A stretch of 64,000 nucleotides of DNA from Actinocatenispora sera (GTDB lineage: Bacteria > Actinomycetota > Actinomycetes > Mycobacteriales > Micromonosporaceae), in assembly GCF_018324685.1 (NCBI RefSeq), contig NZ_AP023354.1, positions 248,001 to 312,000 on the forward strand. The letters are read 5' to 3'. How positions within the stretch are numbered: position 1 is the stretch's first letter; each line of letters begins with the position of its first letter. A program made the position numbers and the translations under genes. Below are positions 42,601-52,680 of this stretch, in pieces. The notes under the pieces are model-generated. The model was not told where the DNA came from. It did no database searches and saw nothing but the letters and a program-made list of their open reading frames with translations.

Positions 42601-43712
42601 AGGTTCGCCCCGCAGACCGGCCACTGCCCCTTGCCGGACGCCTGGTACAGCTTGATCGCGCGGTAGGTCTGCTCGCGTGGGGTGGCGTCCGAGGGCCGGC
42701 CGATGCCGCCCATCCGCTCCCAGGTGCTCTGGCTGAACTGGTACAGCCCCATGTACTCGCCGGTCGACGACACCGAGTGCGGGTTGCCGCCGGACTCGCA
42801 CTGCGCCAGCGCGGACCAGTTCAGCCCGGTCGGGTCCGGCGGGTACGGGGTGGTGCCCTTGGCGATCACCCGCGGCGAGGCCTTCGTCACCCAGCTGCTG
42901 GACAGCACCTTGCGCTGGTACTGCTTGCCGTCCCGGTAGACGTACTCCACCTTCTCGGTGCGCTTGCCGTCGCGGCCCTCGTCGACCACGGCCTGCTGGT
43001 CGAGCATCCAATCGTTGCGCTTCTCGGTCTTGGTGGGCGCGTCGACGGTGACCGTCTCGGTCTTCACCTTGCGGGACACGGTGAACAGGTCGACGTCTTC
43101 GACCCCGGCGAGGGTGTGCGCCAGCGCCGGGTCGGTCTCGTCGTCGTGGCCGAGCTTCACCTCGTGCTCGGCGAGGAGTTCCCGTACCGTCGCGGCGTAG
43201 GTGGTGTACTCGGTCTTCCTGCCGTGCGAGACGAGCGTCACATGCTTGCGGGTTCGGATGGTCACGGTGGCGCCGTCGCGGTCGATGACGCCGTCGACAC
43301 CGGAGACCCGGACCGCATCGCGCCGGTACCCGAGGTCGGTGAGCAGCGCGGGCACCGTGCGGGCGGTGACCCAGCGCCGGCTGCGCCGCCCGTCCACGGT
43401 GAGCCGCACCTGCCGGCCGCGGCCGACCACCACGTCGCCGTGCACCAGCGAGTCGCGGCCCGGCCGTACCGTGTCGTGCGGCCCGAGGGTCACCCCGGCC
43501 TGCTGCAACACCCCGGCGACGGTGAACGCGTGGCTGCGCACCAGCCGGCGCGCGCCGTCATCCACGATCGTCACCGCATGCGTGCGGAGCAGGAAGAAGC
43601 CGCCCGTACCCAGCACCGCCACGACGGCGACGAGCTGGACTGCGAGCGCCCCGTACGACTTCCAGCCGGCCTGCTGGCGACGGCGAGCGCGGTATGCCTG
43701 CTTCACGAACAC
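42597..43712 (-). CDS. rpfB: Resuscitation-promoting factor RpfB
   Basis: A 371-residue cell-surface muralytic enzyme that promotes regrowth of dormant actinobacteria. One N-terminal membrane segment (about residues 24-43) is followed by three DUF348 repeats (about 46-200), a G5 domain (about 205-285) and the lysozyme-like Rpf domain (about 298-371). The last has the catalytic Glu in LAQCESGGN and [15 protein letters not shown], ending VCGANL. The GTG/TGA overlap with rsmA shows translational coupling. The tatD gene lies 65 bp upstream, leaving no room for a c-di-AMP riboswitch. Confidence 0.97.
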   Translation of the reverse strand: MFVKQAYRARRRQQAGWKSYGALAVQLVAVVAVLGTGGFFLLRTHAVTIVDDGARRLVRSHAFTVAGVLQQAGVTLGPHDTVRPGRDSLVHGDVVVGRGRQVRLTVDGRRSRRWVTARTVPALLTDLGYRRDAVRVSGVDGVIDRDGATVTIRTRKHVTLVSHGRKTEYTTYAATVRELLAEHEVKLGHDDETDPALAHTLAGVEDVDLFTVSRKVKTETVTVDAPTKTEKRNDWMLDQQAVVDEGRDGKRTEKVEYVYRDGKQYQRKVLSSSWVTKASPRVIAKGTTPYPPDPTGLNWSALAQCESGGNPHSVSSTGEYMGLYQFSQSTWERMGGIGRPSDATPREQTYRAIKLYQASGKGQWPVCGANL

Positions 43713-43777
43713 GACACTGTACGAACTCCGCGCCGCGCGCGCTGCCCCGGGTGCCGCCGGCGTGGCTCATCAGCCAC

Positions 43778-44629
43778 TCACCAGCCGCCGAACGCGGCGT
43801 TGGCGTTGTCCGACAACGCCTGGCACAGCTGCTCGACCGGCAGCCCCTGCACCTCGGCCAGCGCCAGCACCGTCAGCGGCACCAGGTAGGGCGCGTTCGG
43901 GCGCCCCCGGTACGGCATCGGGGTCAGGTACGGTGCGTCGGTCTCGACCAGGATCAGCTCGGTCGGCATGGCCGCCGCCGCCTCGCGCAGCGCTCCGGCA
44001 TTGCGGAAGGTCACGTTGCCGGCGAAACTCGCGTACCAGCCGTGCTCGGCGCAGCGTCGCGCCATCTCGGCGTCACCGGAGAAGCAGTGGAAGATCACCG
44101 TCTCCGGCGCGCCCTCGGCGAGGATCGCGAAGATGTCCTCGTGCGAGCTGGGCGCGCCGCTGCCGGGTTCGGCGGCCCGGTCGTGGATCATCAGCGCCTT
44201 GCCGTGCCGCTTCGCGATGTCGACGTGCGCGCGGAACGACTCCTGCTGGACGGGGCGGCCGTCCGGGCCGGTGCGGTAGTAGTCCAGGCCGGTCTCGCCG
44301 ACGGCGCGCACCCGCGGCAGGGCGGCGAGCTCGTCGATCACCGCCAGCGCGGCCGGCAGGTCGACCAGCTCGGCCGCGTCGTTCGGATGGATCGCGACCG
44401 CGGCCAGCACCGCCGGGTGCGCCGCCGCGAGGGCCGCCGCGTCCCGCGACGAGGTGACGTCGCAGCCGACCTCGACGATCCGGTCCACGCCGACGGCGGC
44501 GGCCGCGGCCAGCGCGGCGGACGCCTCGGCGCCCTGCAGGTACAGGTGGGTGTGTGCGTCGGCGACCGGCACCGGCAGTGGTTCCGGCGCCGGTGGCGGG
44601 TCGCCCCGCCGCCCGTGGCGGTCAGTCAT
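43778..44629 (-). CDS. TatD-family metal-dependent hydrolase/DNase
   Basis: A 283-residue TIM-barrel hydrolase. The metal ligands are DAHTHL (about residues 24-29), GETGLDYY (Glu, about 110-117), IHDR (His), FHCFSGD (His) and ETDAPYL (Asp, about 230-236). TatD proteins are 3'-5' exonucleases or D-aminoacyl hydrolases with roles in DNA quality control. The position between metG and rpfB is conserved in Actinobacteria; here two CNNM genes lie between tatD and metG. ATG start. Confidence 0.94.
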   Translation of the reverse strand: MTDRHGRRGDPPPAPEPLPVPVADAHTHLYLQGAEASAALAAAAAVGVDRIVEVGCDVTSSRDAAALAAAHPAVLAAVAIHPNDAAELVDLPAALAVIDELAALPRVRAVGETGLDYYRTGPDGRPVQQESFRAHVDIAKRHGKALMIHDRAAEPGSGAPSSHEDIFAILAEGAPETVIFHCFSGDAEMARRCAEHGWYASFAGNVTFRNAGALREAAAAMPTELILVETDAPYLTPMPYRGRPNAPYLVPLTVLALAEVQGLPVEQLCQALSDNANAAFGGW

Positions 44630-44641
44630 GATGGATCAGCA

Positions 44642-45673
44642 TCACACACCGGTGGCGGCGGCCGGTTGCCGGTCGGTCTCGTCGGCGAACTCGCCGATCA
44701 CCTGCTCCACCAGGTCTTCCAGGGTGACCAGGCCGACCAGCGCGGCACCGTCGGTGACCACCGCAAGCTGGCGGCGGTCGCGCTGCATCGTGGTCAGCGC
44801 GGTGTGCGGGTCGATGCCGACCGGCAGCCGCAACGCCGGCGTGGCGAGCGTGGTCGCGGCGGTCGACGGTGCCCGGGCGGCGTCTCGTACGTGCACCACC
44901 CCGAGCACCCGGCCGCCGTCGGTGACCGGGAACCGGGACCGACCGGTACGCCGGTGCGCGGCGACCACGCCGTCCCCGTCGGCGTCGGCCGGGACCGTGT
45001 CGATCGCCGCCGCCGGCACCATGACGGTGGCCAGCGTGCCGGTGCGCAGCGCGAGCAGCCCGTCCAGCAGCCGATGCTGGTCGGCCGGGATGAGCCCGGC
45101 GTCGGTGGAGTCGCGCAGCAGCACCCGCAGCTCGGCCGGCCCGCGGGCGGTCTCCCGGCGCGTCACCGGCGTCACGCCGACCAGCCGCAGCGCACCGTTC
45201 GCGGCCGCGTTGAGCGCGGTCAGCACCGGCCGCAGCAGCCGGACGAAGCCGAGGAACGGCAATGCCAGCGCCCGCGCCGCGGTCTCCGGCCGGCTGATCG
45301 CCCACGACTTCGGCGCCATCTCACCGACCACGATGTGCACCACCGTGACCACCGCCAGCGCCAGCACGAACGCGACGCCCCAGGACACCGCGGCGGGCAG
45401 GCCGAGGGCGTGCAGCAGCGGTTCCAGCGCGTGCGCGATGGTCGGTTCGGCGAGCGCACCCAACCCCAGCGAGCACAGCGTGATACCCAGCTGGGCGCCG
45501 GCCAGCATCAGGGTCAGCTGCCGGGTACCGGCCAGCGCCGCCCGGGCCGCCCGGCTGCCTCGCTCGGCCTGCTGCGCCAGCCGGTGGGCCCGGCTCGCGG
45601 TCAGCGCGAACTCGGCCGCCACGAAGAACGCGTTGCCGGCGAGCAGCAGCAGCGACAGCAGCAGCGCGGTCAT
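44642..45673 (-). CDS. CNNM/CorC-type membrane protein with a CBS pair
   Basis: A 343-residue protein with an N-terminal DUF21 domain of three to four membrane segments (about residues 1-185; GNAFFVAAEFALTASRAHRL and VVGEMAPKSWAI are landmarks). A CBS pair (about 200-330; SRFPVTDGG, VGLVTLEDLVEQVIGEF) follows. It lacks the C-terminal CorC_HlyC domain. Family members handle Mg2+ or Na+. Its start overlaps the paralogue's stop by 4 bp (ATGA), so the two probably form a heteromer. Confidence 0.92.
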   Translation of the reverse strand: MTALLLSLLLLAGNAFFVAAEFALTASRAHRLAQQAERGSRAARAALAGTRQLTLMLAGAQLGITLCSLGLGALAEPTIAHALEPLLHALGLPAAVSWGVAFVLALAVVTVVHIVVGEMAPKSWAISRPETAARALALPFLGFVRLLRPVLTALNAAANGALRLVGVTPVTRRETARGPAELRVLLRDSTDAGLIPADQHRLLDGLLALRTGTLATVMVPAAAIDTVPADADGDGVVAAHRRTGRSRFPVTDGGRVLGVVHVRDAARAPSTAATTLATPALRLPVGIDPHTALTTMQRDRRQLAVVTDGAALVGLVTLEDLVEQVIGEFADETDRQPAAATGV

Positions 45674-47172
45674 GCCGACACCTGCTCGCGGCGGGCCGAC
45701 CCGCCCGACGTCGCGTTCCCCGGCCGCGCCGCAGCATCGTTCGACGCCACGCCGCCGGCCGTCGGGGCGTTCGACGCCGCGCCGGCAGCGGTGGGGTCGG
45801 CCGTTGGCGCAGCGTTCGTGGCCGGAACGCCGGTCGCCGGGGCGCTCGGTGCGCCGTCGGCGCCCGCGTCGGTCAGGCGGGCCATGGCCAGCTCGGCCGG
45901 CACCCGGCGGGTGACGCGGGTGACGGTCAGCTCGACCTCACCGCCGTCGACGGTGGGGACCCGGACCCGGTCGCCGACCCTGGGCAGCCGGCCGAGGGCG
46001 GCGAGCACGCAGCCGCCGAGGGTGTCGTACCGGGCGTCCGCGGGCAGTGCGACGCCGGTCGCCGCGGCCAGCTCGTCCGGCCGCAGCCGGGCCGGCACGA
46101 CCCAGCCCGACCCGGTACGGCGGGGCTGCGGCAGTTCGGTGTCGTCCTCGTCGCGGATGTCGCCGACCAGCTCCTCGACCACGTCCTCCAGCGTCACGAT
46201 GCCGGCGAACCCGCCGTACTCGTCGATCACGCAGGCGAGCTGGCGGCGCTGGGCCCGCAGCGACTCGAGCAGCCTGGGCAGCGGGAGGCTGGCCGGTACC
46301 AGCAGCGGCGGCGCGGCGAGCGCGGCCACCGTGACGGTGTCGCGGCGCTGCGCCGGGACGGCCAGCACCTCGGCCAGGCCGACGACGCCGACCAGGTCGT
46401 CCACGCCGTCGCGCAGCACCGGGAACCGGGCGTTGCCGGTGTCCAGCGCGTCCAGCACCGCGCTCGCGGGCGCATCCGCGGGCAGCGTGTGCACGTCGAC
46501 CCGGGCGACCATCACCTGCCCGGCGGTACGGTCGCCGAACGCCAGCCCGCGGCCGAGCGCCGCCGCCAGGTCGGGGGCGAGCCGGCCCTGGGCGGCGGAG
46601 TCGGTGACGATGCCGCCGAGGTCGTCGGGGGTGACGCCGACCGGCAGTTCCTCGGCCGGCTCGATACCGAGCCGGCGCAGCAGCCGGTTCGCGGCCCCGT
46701 CGAGCAGCCGGACCAGCGGCGACACCACGCGCAGGTACGCCCGGGTGCTGCCGGACAGGGCGAGCGCAAGCCGGTCGGGCCGGGCGATGCCGAGGTTCTT
46801 CGGCGCCAGCTCGCCGAGCACCATCTGCATGGCGGTGGCGAGGACCAGGGCGAGCAGCGCGGCGGCCGGGCCGGCCAGCGCGGTGGGCAGCCCGATCGCG
46901 GTGAGCCCGGCGCGCAGCCCGCCGCCGAGGAACGGCTCGGCCAGGTAGCCGGCGAGCAGCGCGGTGACGGTGATGCCGAGCTGGGCGCCGGACAGGACGA
47001 ACGACAGCCGGCCGGTCAGCTCGACCGCCCGGGCGGCGGCCGGGTCGCCTTCGGCGGCGAGCCGGGACAGCCGGCCGCGGTCTGCACTCAGGTAGGCGAA
47101 CTCCTGCGCGACGAAGTAGCCGGTGCCCGCGGTGACCAGCACGAGCAGCAGGACGCCGAGCGCGGTCACCAT
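45670..47172 (-). CDS. CNNM/CorC-type membrane protein, full-length paralogue
   Basis: A 500-residue protein with a DUF21 membrane domain (about residues 1-195; AQEFAYLSADRGRL, LGELAPKNLGIARP), a CBS pair (about 205-335; NARFPVLRDG, GIVTLEDVVEELVGDI) and a C-terminal CorC_HlyC domain (about 350-430). A low-complexity Ala/Thr/Pro tail of about 65 residues ends it. ATG start. It is upstream of and coupled to the shorter paralogue. A likely role is divalent-cation efflux or homeostasis. Confidence 0.93.
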   Translation of the reverse strand: MVTALGVLLLVLVTAGTGYFVAQEFAYLSADRGRLSRLAAEGDPAAARAVELTGRLSFVLSGAQLGITVTALLAGYLAEPFLGGGLRAGLTAIGLPTALAGPAAALLALVLATAMQMVLGELAPKNLGIARPDRLALALSGSTRAYLRVVSPLVRLLDGAANRLLRRLGIEPAEELPVGVTPDDLGGIVTDSAAQGRLAPDLAAALGRGLAFGDRTAGQVMVARVDVHTLPADAPASAVLDALDTGNARFPVLRDGVDDLVGVVGLAEVLAVPAQRRDTVTVAALAAPPLLVPASLPLPRLLESLRAQRRQLACVIDEYGGFAGIVTLEDVVEELVGDIRDEDDTELPQPRRTGSGWVVPARLRPDELAAATGVALPADARYDTLGGCVLAALGRLPRVGDRVRVPTVDGGEVELTVTRVTRRVPAELAMARLTDAGADGAPSAPATGVPATNAAPTADPTAAGAASNAPTAGGVASNDAAARPGNATSGGSARREQVSA

Positions 47173-47296
47173 GAGCGGGCGGGGGTCCGTCGCAGCCGGG
47201 CGAGCGCGACAGACACCGGGAGATCGGAGAGCCGGGCCGAACCCGGCTGACTACTGCAGGGCTGCATGGGCCAAGGTTAACAAGATCAACTAGGCG

Positions 47297-47329
47297 TGCC
47301 CTGGCATTGTCACCGCCAATACCAGGGCA
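47297..47329 (-). terminator. Terminator after metG
   Basis: TGCCCTGGCATTG (47297-47309) and CAATACCAGGGCA (47317-47329) form a 13-bp stem with a 7-base loop. The single imperfect pair is a G-U on the minus-strand RNA, so it favours metG, whose stop is 43 bp upstream. The rest of 47173-47371 has no gene. Confidence 0.75.
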
Positions 47330-47371
47330 AACACCCCACAGCTGTTGCCGGAGACCGTCAAGTCGACACTG

Positions 47372-49150
47372 CTAGCCGCCCAGGCGGGCGAGCTCCTCGT
47401 CGACGATGGACGGGTCGAGCTTGGTGAACACCGGCTTCGGCTTCGCCAGCTCCCGGCCGGCCGGCAGCGGCGTCGACTCCCACGCCGGCGCGTCCGCGTA
47501 GTCGCCGGTGAGCACGGGGTACCCAGGGCCGCCGTCCAGGTCGTCCACCTCACGGATCTCCGGCTGCGGCGCCACCACCCCGGCCCCACCGAGCAGCTCG
47601 TGTACCCGCTGGGCCGAGTGCGGCAGGAACGGCGACAGCAGCGTGTTGCAGTCGCTGACCACCTGCAGCGCGGTGTGCAGCACGGTGCCCTGCCGCTCCC
47701 GGTCCTCGCCGAGCTTCCACGGCGCCGATTCGGAGATGTACTTGTTCGCCTCCGCGACGACCCGCATCGCCTCGGTGATCGCCGCCTTCTGCCGGTGCGT
47801 ACCGATCAGCGAACCGATCGGCTCGAACGCCGCCGCCGACTTGGCCAGCAGCGCCCGGTCGGTCTCGGTGAGCTCGCCCGGCGTCGGTACCGCGCCGAAG
47901 TTCTTGGCGGCCATCGAGATCGACCGGTTGACCAGGTTGCCCCAGCCGGCGACCAGCTCGTCGTTGGTGCGGCGGAGGAACTCCGACCAGGTGAAGTCGG
48001 TGTCGTGGGTCTCCGGACCGGCGACCGCGATGAAGTAGCGCAGCGCGTCCGGCTGGTAGCGGGCGAGGAAGTCGCGCACGTAGATGACGACCTGCCGGGA
48101 CGAGGAGAACTTGCGCCCCTCCATGGTCAGGAACTCGCTGGAGACCACCTCGGTCGGCAGGTTGAGCTCGCCGTACTTCCCCGGCGCACCGCCCTTCGCA
48201 CCCTTCCCGTCGTAGGCCAGCAGCTCGGCCGGCCAGATCTGGGAGTGGAAGGTGATGTTGTCCTTGCCCATGAAGTAGTACTGCAGCGCGGCCGGGTCGC
48301 TCCACCACTTCTGCCAGGCGTCCGGGTCGTCGCTGCGGCGGGCCCACTCGATCGCCGCCGACAGGTAGCCGATCACCGCGTCGAACCAGACGTACAGCCG
48401 CTTGTTCGGGTTGTCCTCCCAGCCCGGCATCGGCACCGGGATGCCCCAGTCGATGTCCCGGGTCATCGCCCGCGGCCGCAGGTCGTCGAGCAGGTTGAGG
48501 GAGAACTTCAGCACGTTCGGCCGCCAGCCCTGCCGGCTGCGCAGCCAGTCACCGAGCGCGTCGGCCAGCGCCGGCAGGTCGAGGAAGAAGTGGTCGGTCT
48601 CGATGAACTTCGGCTTCTCCCCGTTGATCCGGGACCGCGGGTTGATCAGGTCGGTCGGGTCGAGCTGGTTGCCGCAGTTGTCGCACTGGTCGCCGCGCGC
48701 CCCGTCGTACCCGCAGATCGGGCAGGTGCCCTCGATGTACCGGTCGGGCAGGGTGCGGCCGGTCGACGGCGAGATCGCCCCCGAGGTCTTCTTCTCGATC
48801 AGGTAACCGTTCTTGTGCACCGTGCGGAACAGTTCCTGCGCCACCGCCGCGTGGTTGCGGGTGGTGGTGCGGGTGAACAGGTCGTACGACAGCCCCAGCG
48901 CCTGCAGGTCCTCGACGATGACCCGGTTGTACCGGTCGGCGATCTCCCGCGGCGACACGCCCTCCTGCTCGGCCTGGACCAGGATCGGGGTGCCGTGCTC
49001 GTCGGTTCCCGAGACCATCAGCACGTCGTGACCGGCCATCCGCATGTACCGGCTGAAGACATCGGAGGGAACCCCGAAACCGGACACATGGCCGATGTGT
49101 CGCGGGCCGTTCGCATACGGCCAGGCGACTGCCGTCAAGACGTTGCTCAT
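47372..49150 (-). CDS. metG: Methionyl-tRNA synthetase
   Basis: A 592-residue class I synthetase. [16 protein letters not shown] contains the HIGH motif (about residues 18-21). A zinc knuckle [18 protein letters not shown] is at about 143-160. [10 protein letters not shown] is the KMSKS-equivalent loop, in the KFSSS form. The anticodon-binding helical domain ends without the C-terminal tRNA-binding (EMAP) domain, as in many actinobacteria. ATG 49150 gives normal length; longer frames upstream are low-complexity and unrelated. Confidence 0.97.
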   Translation of the reverse strand: MSNVLTAVAWPYANGPRHIGHVSGFGVPSDVFSRYMRMAGHDVLMVSGTDEHGTPILVQAEQEGVSPREIADRYNRVIVEDLQALGLSYDLFTRTTTRNHAAVAQELFRTVHKNGYLIEKKTSGAISPSTGRTLPDRYIEGTCPICGYDGARGDQCDNCGNQLDPTDLINPRSRINGEKPKFIETDHFFLDLPALADALGDWLRSRQGWRPNVLKFSLNLLDDLRPRAMTRDIDWGIPVPMPGWEDNPNKRLYVWFDAVIGYLSAAIEWARRSDDPDAWQKWWSDPAALQYYFMGKDNITFHSQIWPAELLAYDGKGAKGGAPGKYGELNLPTEVVSSEFLTMEGRKFSSSRQVVIYVRDFLARYQPDALRYFIAVAGPETHDTDFTWSEFLRRTNDELVAGWGNLVNRSISMAAKNFGAVPTPGELTETDRALLAKSAAAFEPIGSLIGTHRQKAAITEAMRVVAEANKYISESAPWKLGEDRERQGTVLHTALQVVSDCNTLLSPFLPHSAQRVHELLGGAGVVAPQPEIREVDDLDGGPGYPVLTGDYADAPAWESTPLPAGRELAKPKPVFTKLDPSIVDEELARLGG

Positions 49151-49278
49151 ACCGGAAAGCCTATCGGGGCCGGCGAGCGCTTTTCCCGCCGCGTACGGCC
49201 GGCGCCGGTGCGGGATTTGTCCGGGCCCGGCCGGTGTGGCAGCTCGCCCCGGCCGGCTCCGCGGTGTCGAATGGGCTG

Positions 49279-50403
49279 GTGACCGCCCAGGACGCCGACA
49301 GCCAGCCCGCGCCGCCCGCCGCGCCGGAGCCGCCCCAGCCTGCCGCGGCCGACCAGCCCGCGGCCGAACCCCCGGCCGAGCCGTCGCCGGCGCTCCCCGC
49401 CGAACCGACGGCGAAGGGAGCAGCGGCGAGCGCCGGGGACCTGGCCGGCGCCGAGGACCTGATCGACCCGGCGGCCGACTGGCCGGACCGGGCCATGGCG
49501 GACCTGGCGGCAGCCCGGGCCCAGCTGGACCGGATCGCGGCGGATCGCGCCGCAGCCCGGATCGGGCCGGACCGGGCCCCGGCGGATCGCGCCGCAGCCC
49601 GGACCGGGCCGGACCGGGCCGCGGCGGACCGGGCGACGCACGCCGAGGCGGACCCGGCGATGCCGAACCGGTCGGCGGTCGCCGAGGCCGGCATCCGCGG
49701 CACGGCGGCGACCGCCTACGCCGACGACGGCGACGCCGCGGTCCTCCGCGGTGACGTCGCACCCGGCAGCGCGGCCGAGGCGACGGGCGCCGCGGCGGAG
49801 CCCTCCGGCGCCGGCGAGGCGGACGAGGCGCCGGCGAGCAACTTCCCGCTGTGGCCGACGGACGCCACCGGTACCCGCTCGGCCAAGCCGGCCGCGCCGG
49901 CCCACCCACCGCTGCCCCGGCGACCCCGCCGGCCGGCCGTCGGCATCCCGCTGCTGGTGGTGTTCGCGCTGCTCGCGGCTCTGTTCGCGTGGCTGGGTGC
50001 GGAACCGGCCTGGCTCGCCGCCGGGCACAGCGACCCGGGCACCGTACGCGTCACCTGGTGCGCCGGCGCCGGCTGGTCCCGGCACTGCGTCGGCGACTTC
50101 GTCGCCACCGGCCACCGGTACTCCGTGCGGCACGTGACCGTGTTCGGCGCGCCGGCGCGGGCGCACACCAGCCACGAAGCCCGGATGGTGTCGCGCACCG
50201 GCGGCAAGGCGTACCTGGGCGACCGGGCCGGGCTGACCCTGCGCTGGGCGGTACCGCTGGCGCTGGTACTGCTGTGCGGGCTGCTGATCGCGCTGGTCAC
50301 CGGCGCCTGGCGGCTGCCCGGCCGGGGCCGCGTGGCGGCGGTGTCGATCAGCCTGCTCGCCCCGCTGGTGATCGCCGCCGGCATCCTCGCCGCCACCTGG
50401 TGA
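49279..50403 (+). CDS. Repeat-containing membrane protein of unknown function
   Basis: About 374 residues. The N-terminal ~200 residues are Pro/Ala/Asp-rich and include a short tandem repeat ([20 protein letters not shown] then [15 protein letters not shown]). A membrane segment ([20 protein letters not shown]) follows, then an outer domain of about 75 residues with two Cys ([16 protein letters not shown]), and two more membrane segments at the C-terminus. The start is uncertain: GTG at 49234, 49264 or 49279 share the frame, none with a strong ribosome site. It is divergent from metG. No family was recognised. Confidence 0.7.
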   Translation: MTAQDADSQPAPPAAPEPPQPAAADQPAAEPPAEPSPALPAEPTAKGAAASAGDLAGAEDLIDPAADWPDRAMADLAAARAQLDRIAADRAAARIGPDRAPADRAAARTGPDRAAADRATHAEADPAMPNRSAVAEAGIRGTAATAYADDGDAAVLRGDVAPGSAAEATGAAAEPSGAGEADEAPASNFPLWPTDATGTRSAKPAAPAHPPLPRRPRRPAVGIPLLVVFALLAALFAWLGAEPAWLAAGHSDPGTVRVTWCAGAGWSRHCVGDFVATGHRYSVRHVTVFGAPARAHTSHEARMVSRTGGKAYLGDRAGLTLRWAVPLALVLLCGLLIALVTGAWRLPGRGRVAAVSISLLAPLVIAAGILAATW

Positions 50404-50464
50404 CCGCCGCCGACTCCCGTTCGGCCCGGGGGCGCCGACGGCCGCGCGGCCCGGCCTCGCCGGG

Positions 50465-51331
50465 TCAGATGACCTGGCGCAGGAACGGGGAGGAGTAGTC
50501 CGGGACGGTGGCCAGCACCTGCTCGGCCTCGGCACGGGACTGCAGCGAGCGCTCGGCCGCCACGAAGTAGCGCAGCAGCCGTACGTCCGACGGGGTCGGG
50601 ATGCCGGTGATCTCCGGGTGCGACAGCACCCAGGACACCGACGCGGTGATGTACTCCTGCTCGTCGAGCGGCTCGTACCAGGTGGTGTAGCGGTGGTCGG
50701 CGCCGTCGGGCCAGTTGCGGCGGGAGCCACTCTTGATCGTCAGCAGGCCGACGCCGCGGCGCTGCGTCTCGGCGGCGAGCGCCTGCCAGTCGCGGTAGTA
50801 GTCGGCGCGCCGGCCGAGCGTGTAGTTCAGCGGCGTCAGCACCGTCGCGAAGTCGTACCGGCGGAGCGCCTCCAGGTGCGTCGCGGGCGCGGCGTGCCCG
50901 TGCCCGGTGATCCCGACCGCGCCGACCAGGCCCTCCTCCCGGGCCCGGACCGCGCCGGCCAGCGCCCCGTCCGGAGCGCAGACCCGGTCCAGTTCGGCGA
51001 GGTCGCCGACGGCGTGCAGCTGCAGCAGGTCGACGTGGTCGGTGCGCAGCCGCTCCAGCGAGTCGTTGATCTGCCGGTACGCCGCCTCGGCGGTGCGTTC
51101 ACCGGTCTTGGTGGCGAGGAAGATCCGGTCCCGGATGTCGGGCATCGCCGGGCCGAGCCGCAGCTCGGCGTCGCCGTACGAGGCCGCCACGTCGAAGTGG
51201 TTGATCCCGGCGTCGAGCGCCTCCGCGATGGACGCGTCGGCGGTGTCCTGGTCGACGTCGGACAGTGCCGCGGCGCCGTAGACGAGCACCGAACTGCGCT
51301 GGTCGAGGCTGCCCAGTGTGCGTGTCTGCAT
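50465..51331 (-). CDS. Aldo/keto reductase family protein
   Basis: A 288-residue (alpha/beta)8 oxidoreductase. The catalytic tetrad is seen as HFDVAASYGDAELRLG (Asp and Tyr, about residues 43-58), FLATKTG (Lys, about 71-77) and LLQLHAVGD (His, about 102-110). NADPH-dependent reduction of an aldehyde or ketone is expected; the substrate is unknown. ATG 51331 gives the normal N-terminus; a longer frame adds 18 residues. It is divergent from the ornithine cyclodeaminase-like gene. Confidence 0.92.
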   Translation of the reverse strand: MQTRTLGSLDQRSSVLVYGAAALSDVDQDTADASIAEALDAGINHFDVAASYGDAELRLGPAMPDIRDRIFLATKTGERTAEAAYRQINDSLERLRTDHVDLLQLHAVGDLAELDRVCAPDGALAGAVRAREEGLVGAVGITGHGHAAPATHLEALRRYDFATVLTPLNYTLGRRADYYRDWQALAAETQRRGVGLLTIKSGSRRNWPDGADHRYTTWYEPLDEQEYITASVSWVLSHPEITGIPTPSDVRLLRYFVAAERSLQSRAEAEQVLATVPDYSSPFLRQVI

Positions 51332-51458
51332 GGCATCGAGCCTGCCATCTGGACCGCACTCCAGGTCAAGGATCGGCCGCACCATCCGTTGCGGGACCGC
51401 GGACGGGGCCCGCCGGTCGCGTTGACTTCACGCCGGGTTCAGGGTGCAGGCTGGCCGC

Positions 51459-52355
51459 ATGGTCACGATCGTCACCGACCGCGAGGTCGAACAGCTGGCC
51501 CCGGCCACCGCGATCGCCGCGATGCGCGACGCGGTCCTCGCCGCCCACCGCGGCGAGCTCGTCGCCCCGCCGCGCGCCGCACTGGAGCTGGCCGGGGGAC
51601 GGCTGATGGTCACCGCCGGCGCTACCGACCGCTGGCACGGGTACCGCACCTACCTGGCCGGCGCGCCGGCCGACCAGGTCGTGGTGCTGATCGAGGGCGG
51701 TCGGCTGCGCGCGGTCGGCGTCGGCGACCGGATCGGCCAGTACCGGGTGGGCGCGCTCGGCGCGGTCGCGGCGGACGCGCTCGCCCGCCCGGACGCGCAC
51801 CGGCTCGGCATCGTCGGTACCGGTGCCCAGGCGTACGCGCAGGCCTGGGCGCTGCGCGCGGTGCGCGAGCTGACCGCGGTCACCGTGTACGGCCGGGACC
51901 CGGACCGGCGCGCCGGCTTCGCCCGGCGGCTGCGGGACGAGCTCGCGCTGCCGGCGGTCGCGGCCGCCGCACCGGCCGACGCGGTACGCGACCACGACCT
52001 CGTCGTACTCGCCACCAACAGCCCGACGCCGGTGCTCGACCCGGCCTGGCTCTCCCCCGGTACCGCGGTCACCACGCTCGGGCCGAAGCAGGTCGGTCGC
52101 AGCGAGTTCGACGCGAGCCTGGCGGCCTCGGCCGGCCTGGTCACCACCGACTCGGTACGGCAGCTGGACGGCTACGACCCGCCGTTCGTGCTGGCCGGCA
52201 CCCCGGCGCGGGACCGCGTGGTCGGGCTCGGCGCGGTACTGACCGGCGAGCAGCCGCTGCCGGCCGACCCGGCCGCGATCCGGCTGTACTGCTCGGTCGG
52301 CCTGGCCGGCACCGAGCCCGCGCTGCTGCGCGCGCTGCTCGCCGAGGGGCGCTGA
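51459..52355 (+). CDS. Ornithine cyclodeaminase/mu-crystallin family protein
   Basis: A 298-residue NAD(P)-binding protein. LGIVGTGAQAYAQAWALRAV (about residues 113-132) is the Rossmann loop, and VTVYGRDPDRRAGFARRL follows. VLATNSPTPVLDPAWLSPGTAVTTLGP matches the family. Members act as ornithine cyclodeaminase, alanine dehydrogenase or imine reductases. The N-terminal substrate residues (Arg/Lys in GGRLMVTAGAT) are not diagnostic enough to choose. ATG 51459. Confidence 0.9.
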   Translation: MVTIVTDREVEQLAPATAIAAMRDAVLAAHRGELVAPPRAALELAGGRLMVTAGATDRWHGYRTYLAGAPADQVVVLIEGGRLRAVGVGDRIGQYRVGALGAVAADALARPDAHRLGIVGTGAQAYAQAWALRAVRELTAVTVYGRDPDRRAGFARRLRDELALPAVAAAAPADAVRDHDLVVLATNSPTPVLDPAWLSPGTAVTTLGPKQVGRSEFDASLAASAGLVTTDSVRQLDGYDPPFVLAGTPARDRVVGLGAVLTGEQPLPADPAAIRLYCSVGLAGTEPALLRALLAEGR

Positions 52356-52375
52356 GCAACGAGACGAGCTGGATC

Positions 52376-52407
52376 CTGTCCAGAAATCTGTCTAGACTGT
52401 CCAGACA
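52376..52407 (+). promoter_or_regulatory. Toxin-antitoxin operator: three TGTC(C/T)AGA repeats
   Basis: CTGTCCAGA (52376-52384), CTGTCTAGA (52388-52396) and CTGTCCAGA (52397-52405) lie immediately before the antitoxin ATG, and TGTCT-N9-AGACA (52389-52407) reads as an inverted repeat. Binding of the antitoxin/toxin complex here would block transcription, the usual autoregulation. Confidence 0.7.
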
Positions 52408-52679
52408 TGGCGCACGCAACCGAACCCCGGCACTGGCAGGTGCAGGAGGCGAAGCAGCGGTTCAGCGAGGTGCTGCGGGCCGCGGAGTCCGATGGCCCGC
52501 AGTTCGTCACCCGGCACGGGAAGGAGATCGCGGTGATCGTCGACATCGACTCCTGGCACGACTACCACGACAAGGCACGGCCGGATTTCAAGGAGTTCCT
52601 GGCATCCGGCCCGCCGATCGACGAACTCGACATCCGCCGCTCGTCGGAACCAGCCCGCATCGTCGACTTCGGAGACTGA
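52407..52679 (+). CDS. Phd/YefM-family antitoxin
   Basis: A 90-residue protein. HWQVQEAKQRFSEVLRAAESDGPQFVTRHGKEIAVIVDIDSW (landmarks VQEAKQRFSEVL and VTRHGKEIAVIV) is the Phd fold that binds DNA and starts the dimer. The acidic/hydrophobic C-terminus (DFKEFLASGPPIDELDI) would wrap the toxin. It precedes the PIN toxin by 1 bp, and repeats before its start resemble an operator. Confidence 0.93.
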   Translation: MAHATEPRHWQVQEAKQRFSEVLRAAESDGPQFVTRHGKEIAVIVDIDSWHDYHDKARPDFKEFLASGPPIDELDIRRSSEPARIVDFGD

Positions 52680-52680
52680 G

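Noticed and set aside
43713-43777. c-di-AMP (ydaO) riboswitch upstream of rpfB
   Set aside because: Only 65 bp separate tatD and rpfB, too short for that RNA, and its conserved sequence blocks are absent.
43694-46948. A 1084-codon plus-strand open frame over tatD and the CNNM genes
   Set aside because: It is antisense to genes with clear motifs and has no recognisable domain.
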